A DNA stretch of 52,109 nt from Proteus cibi. Its GTDB lineage: Bacteria > Pseudomonadota > Gammaproteobacteria > Enterobacterales > Enterobacteriaceae. The stretch lies in contig NZ_PENW01000033.1 of assembly GCF_003144405.1 (NCBI RefSeq), positions 1 to 52,109 of the forward strand, given 5' to 3'. Both the position numbers and the translations under genes were made by a program. Of this stretch, positions 52,089 to 52,109 are shown one piece after another (positions within the stretch are counted from its first letter, which is position 1; each line of letters opens with the position of its first letter). The notes beneath the pieces were generated by a model. The model did no database searches, was not told where the DNA came from, and saw nothing but the letters and a program-made list of their open reading frames with translations.

Positions 52089-52109
52089 CGCGGGATGGAG
52101 CAGCATGGT
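52089..52109 (+). tRNA. tRNA-fMet, copy 6, truncated by the window edge
   Basis: The first 21 bases are identical to copies 2-5 and follow the same spacer, so the array continues beyond the window. Confidence 0.9.

Overview
The window is a stretch of core chromosome from a low-G+C enterobacterium of the order Enterobacterales. Gene content, gene order and protein sequences fit the Morganellaceae, most likely Proteus (P. mirabilis or a close relative). The genus call is inference from protein resemblance and base composition. Almost every gene has a clear Escherichia coli counterpart in the same relative order, and the window joins blocks that are widely separated in E. coli.

Region by region. 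(1) 1-240: the P1/P2 promoters and leader of a ribosomal RNA operon that reads leftward out of the window. gmhB lies just upstream of it. (2) 900-4832: the MetJ-controlled methionine importer metN-metI-metQ, then rcsF and trmO. (3) 5040-9413: proS, nlpE, rof and tilS. (4) 9808-30744: one long leftward cluster of essential genes, rpsB-tsf-pyrH-frr-dxr-uppS-cdsA-rseP-bamA-skp-lpxD-fabZ-lpxA-lpxB-rnhB-dnaE-accA. It covers translation, isoprenoid and undecaprenyl synthesis, phospholipid precursors, outer-membrane assembly, lipid A, replication and fatty acid synthesis. map diverges from rpsB across a conserved leader. (5) 30898-34859: glnD, dapD and yaeH. (6) 35006-41087: the yqcA-truC-yqcC-syd neighbourhood, here split by ptsG and by an A+T-rich 508-codon gene of unknown function. 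The small RNA gene csrB lies between yqcC and syd. (7) 41244-46885: queF, ppnN, xni, rlmM, ygdD and gcvA. (8) 46886-51325: the small RNA gcvB, the csdA-csdE sulfur-transfer pair, tcdA and mltA. (9) 51543-52109: a promoter followed by at least six tandem initiator tRNA-Met genes, running off the right edge.

Most of the window is ordinary core genome. The parts worth a second look are: the 508-codon orphan with a Fur-box-like palindrome at its promoter; the unusually short csrB with a well-preserved UvrY-type box; the near-perfect Mlc-type operator before the relocated ptsG; the homogenised 99-base tandem array of initiator tRNA genes, whose first copy differs by compensated base-pair swaps; and a dispersed enterobacterial repeat that appears to have supplied the last codons of tcdA. 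I see no phage, transposase, CRISPR array or recognisable defence system. All identifications rest on reading the sequence and on remembered family features; no search was run.
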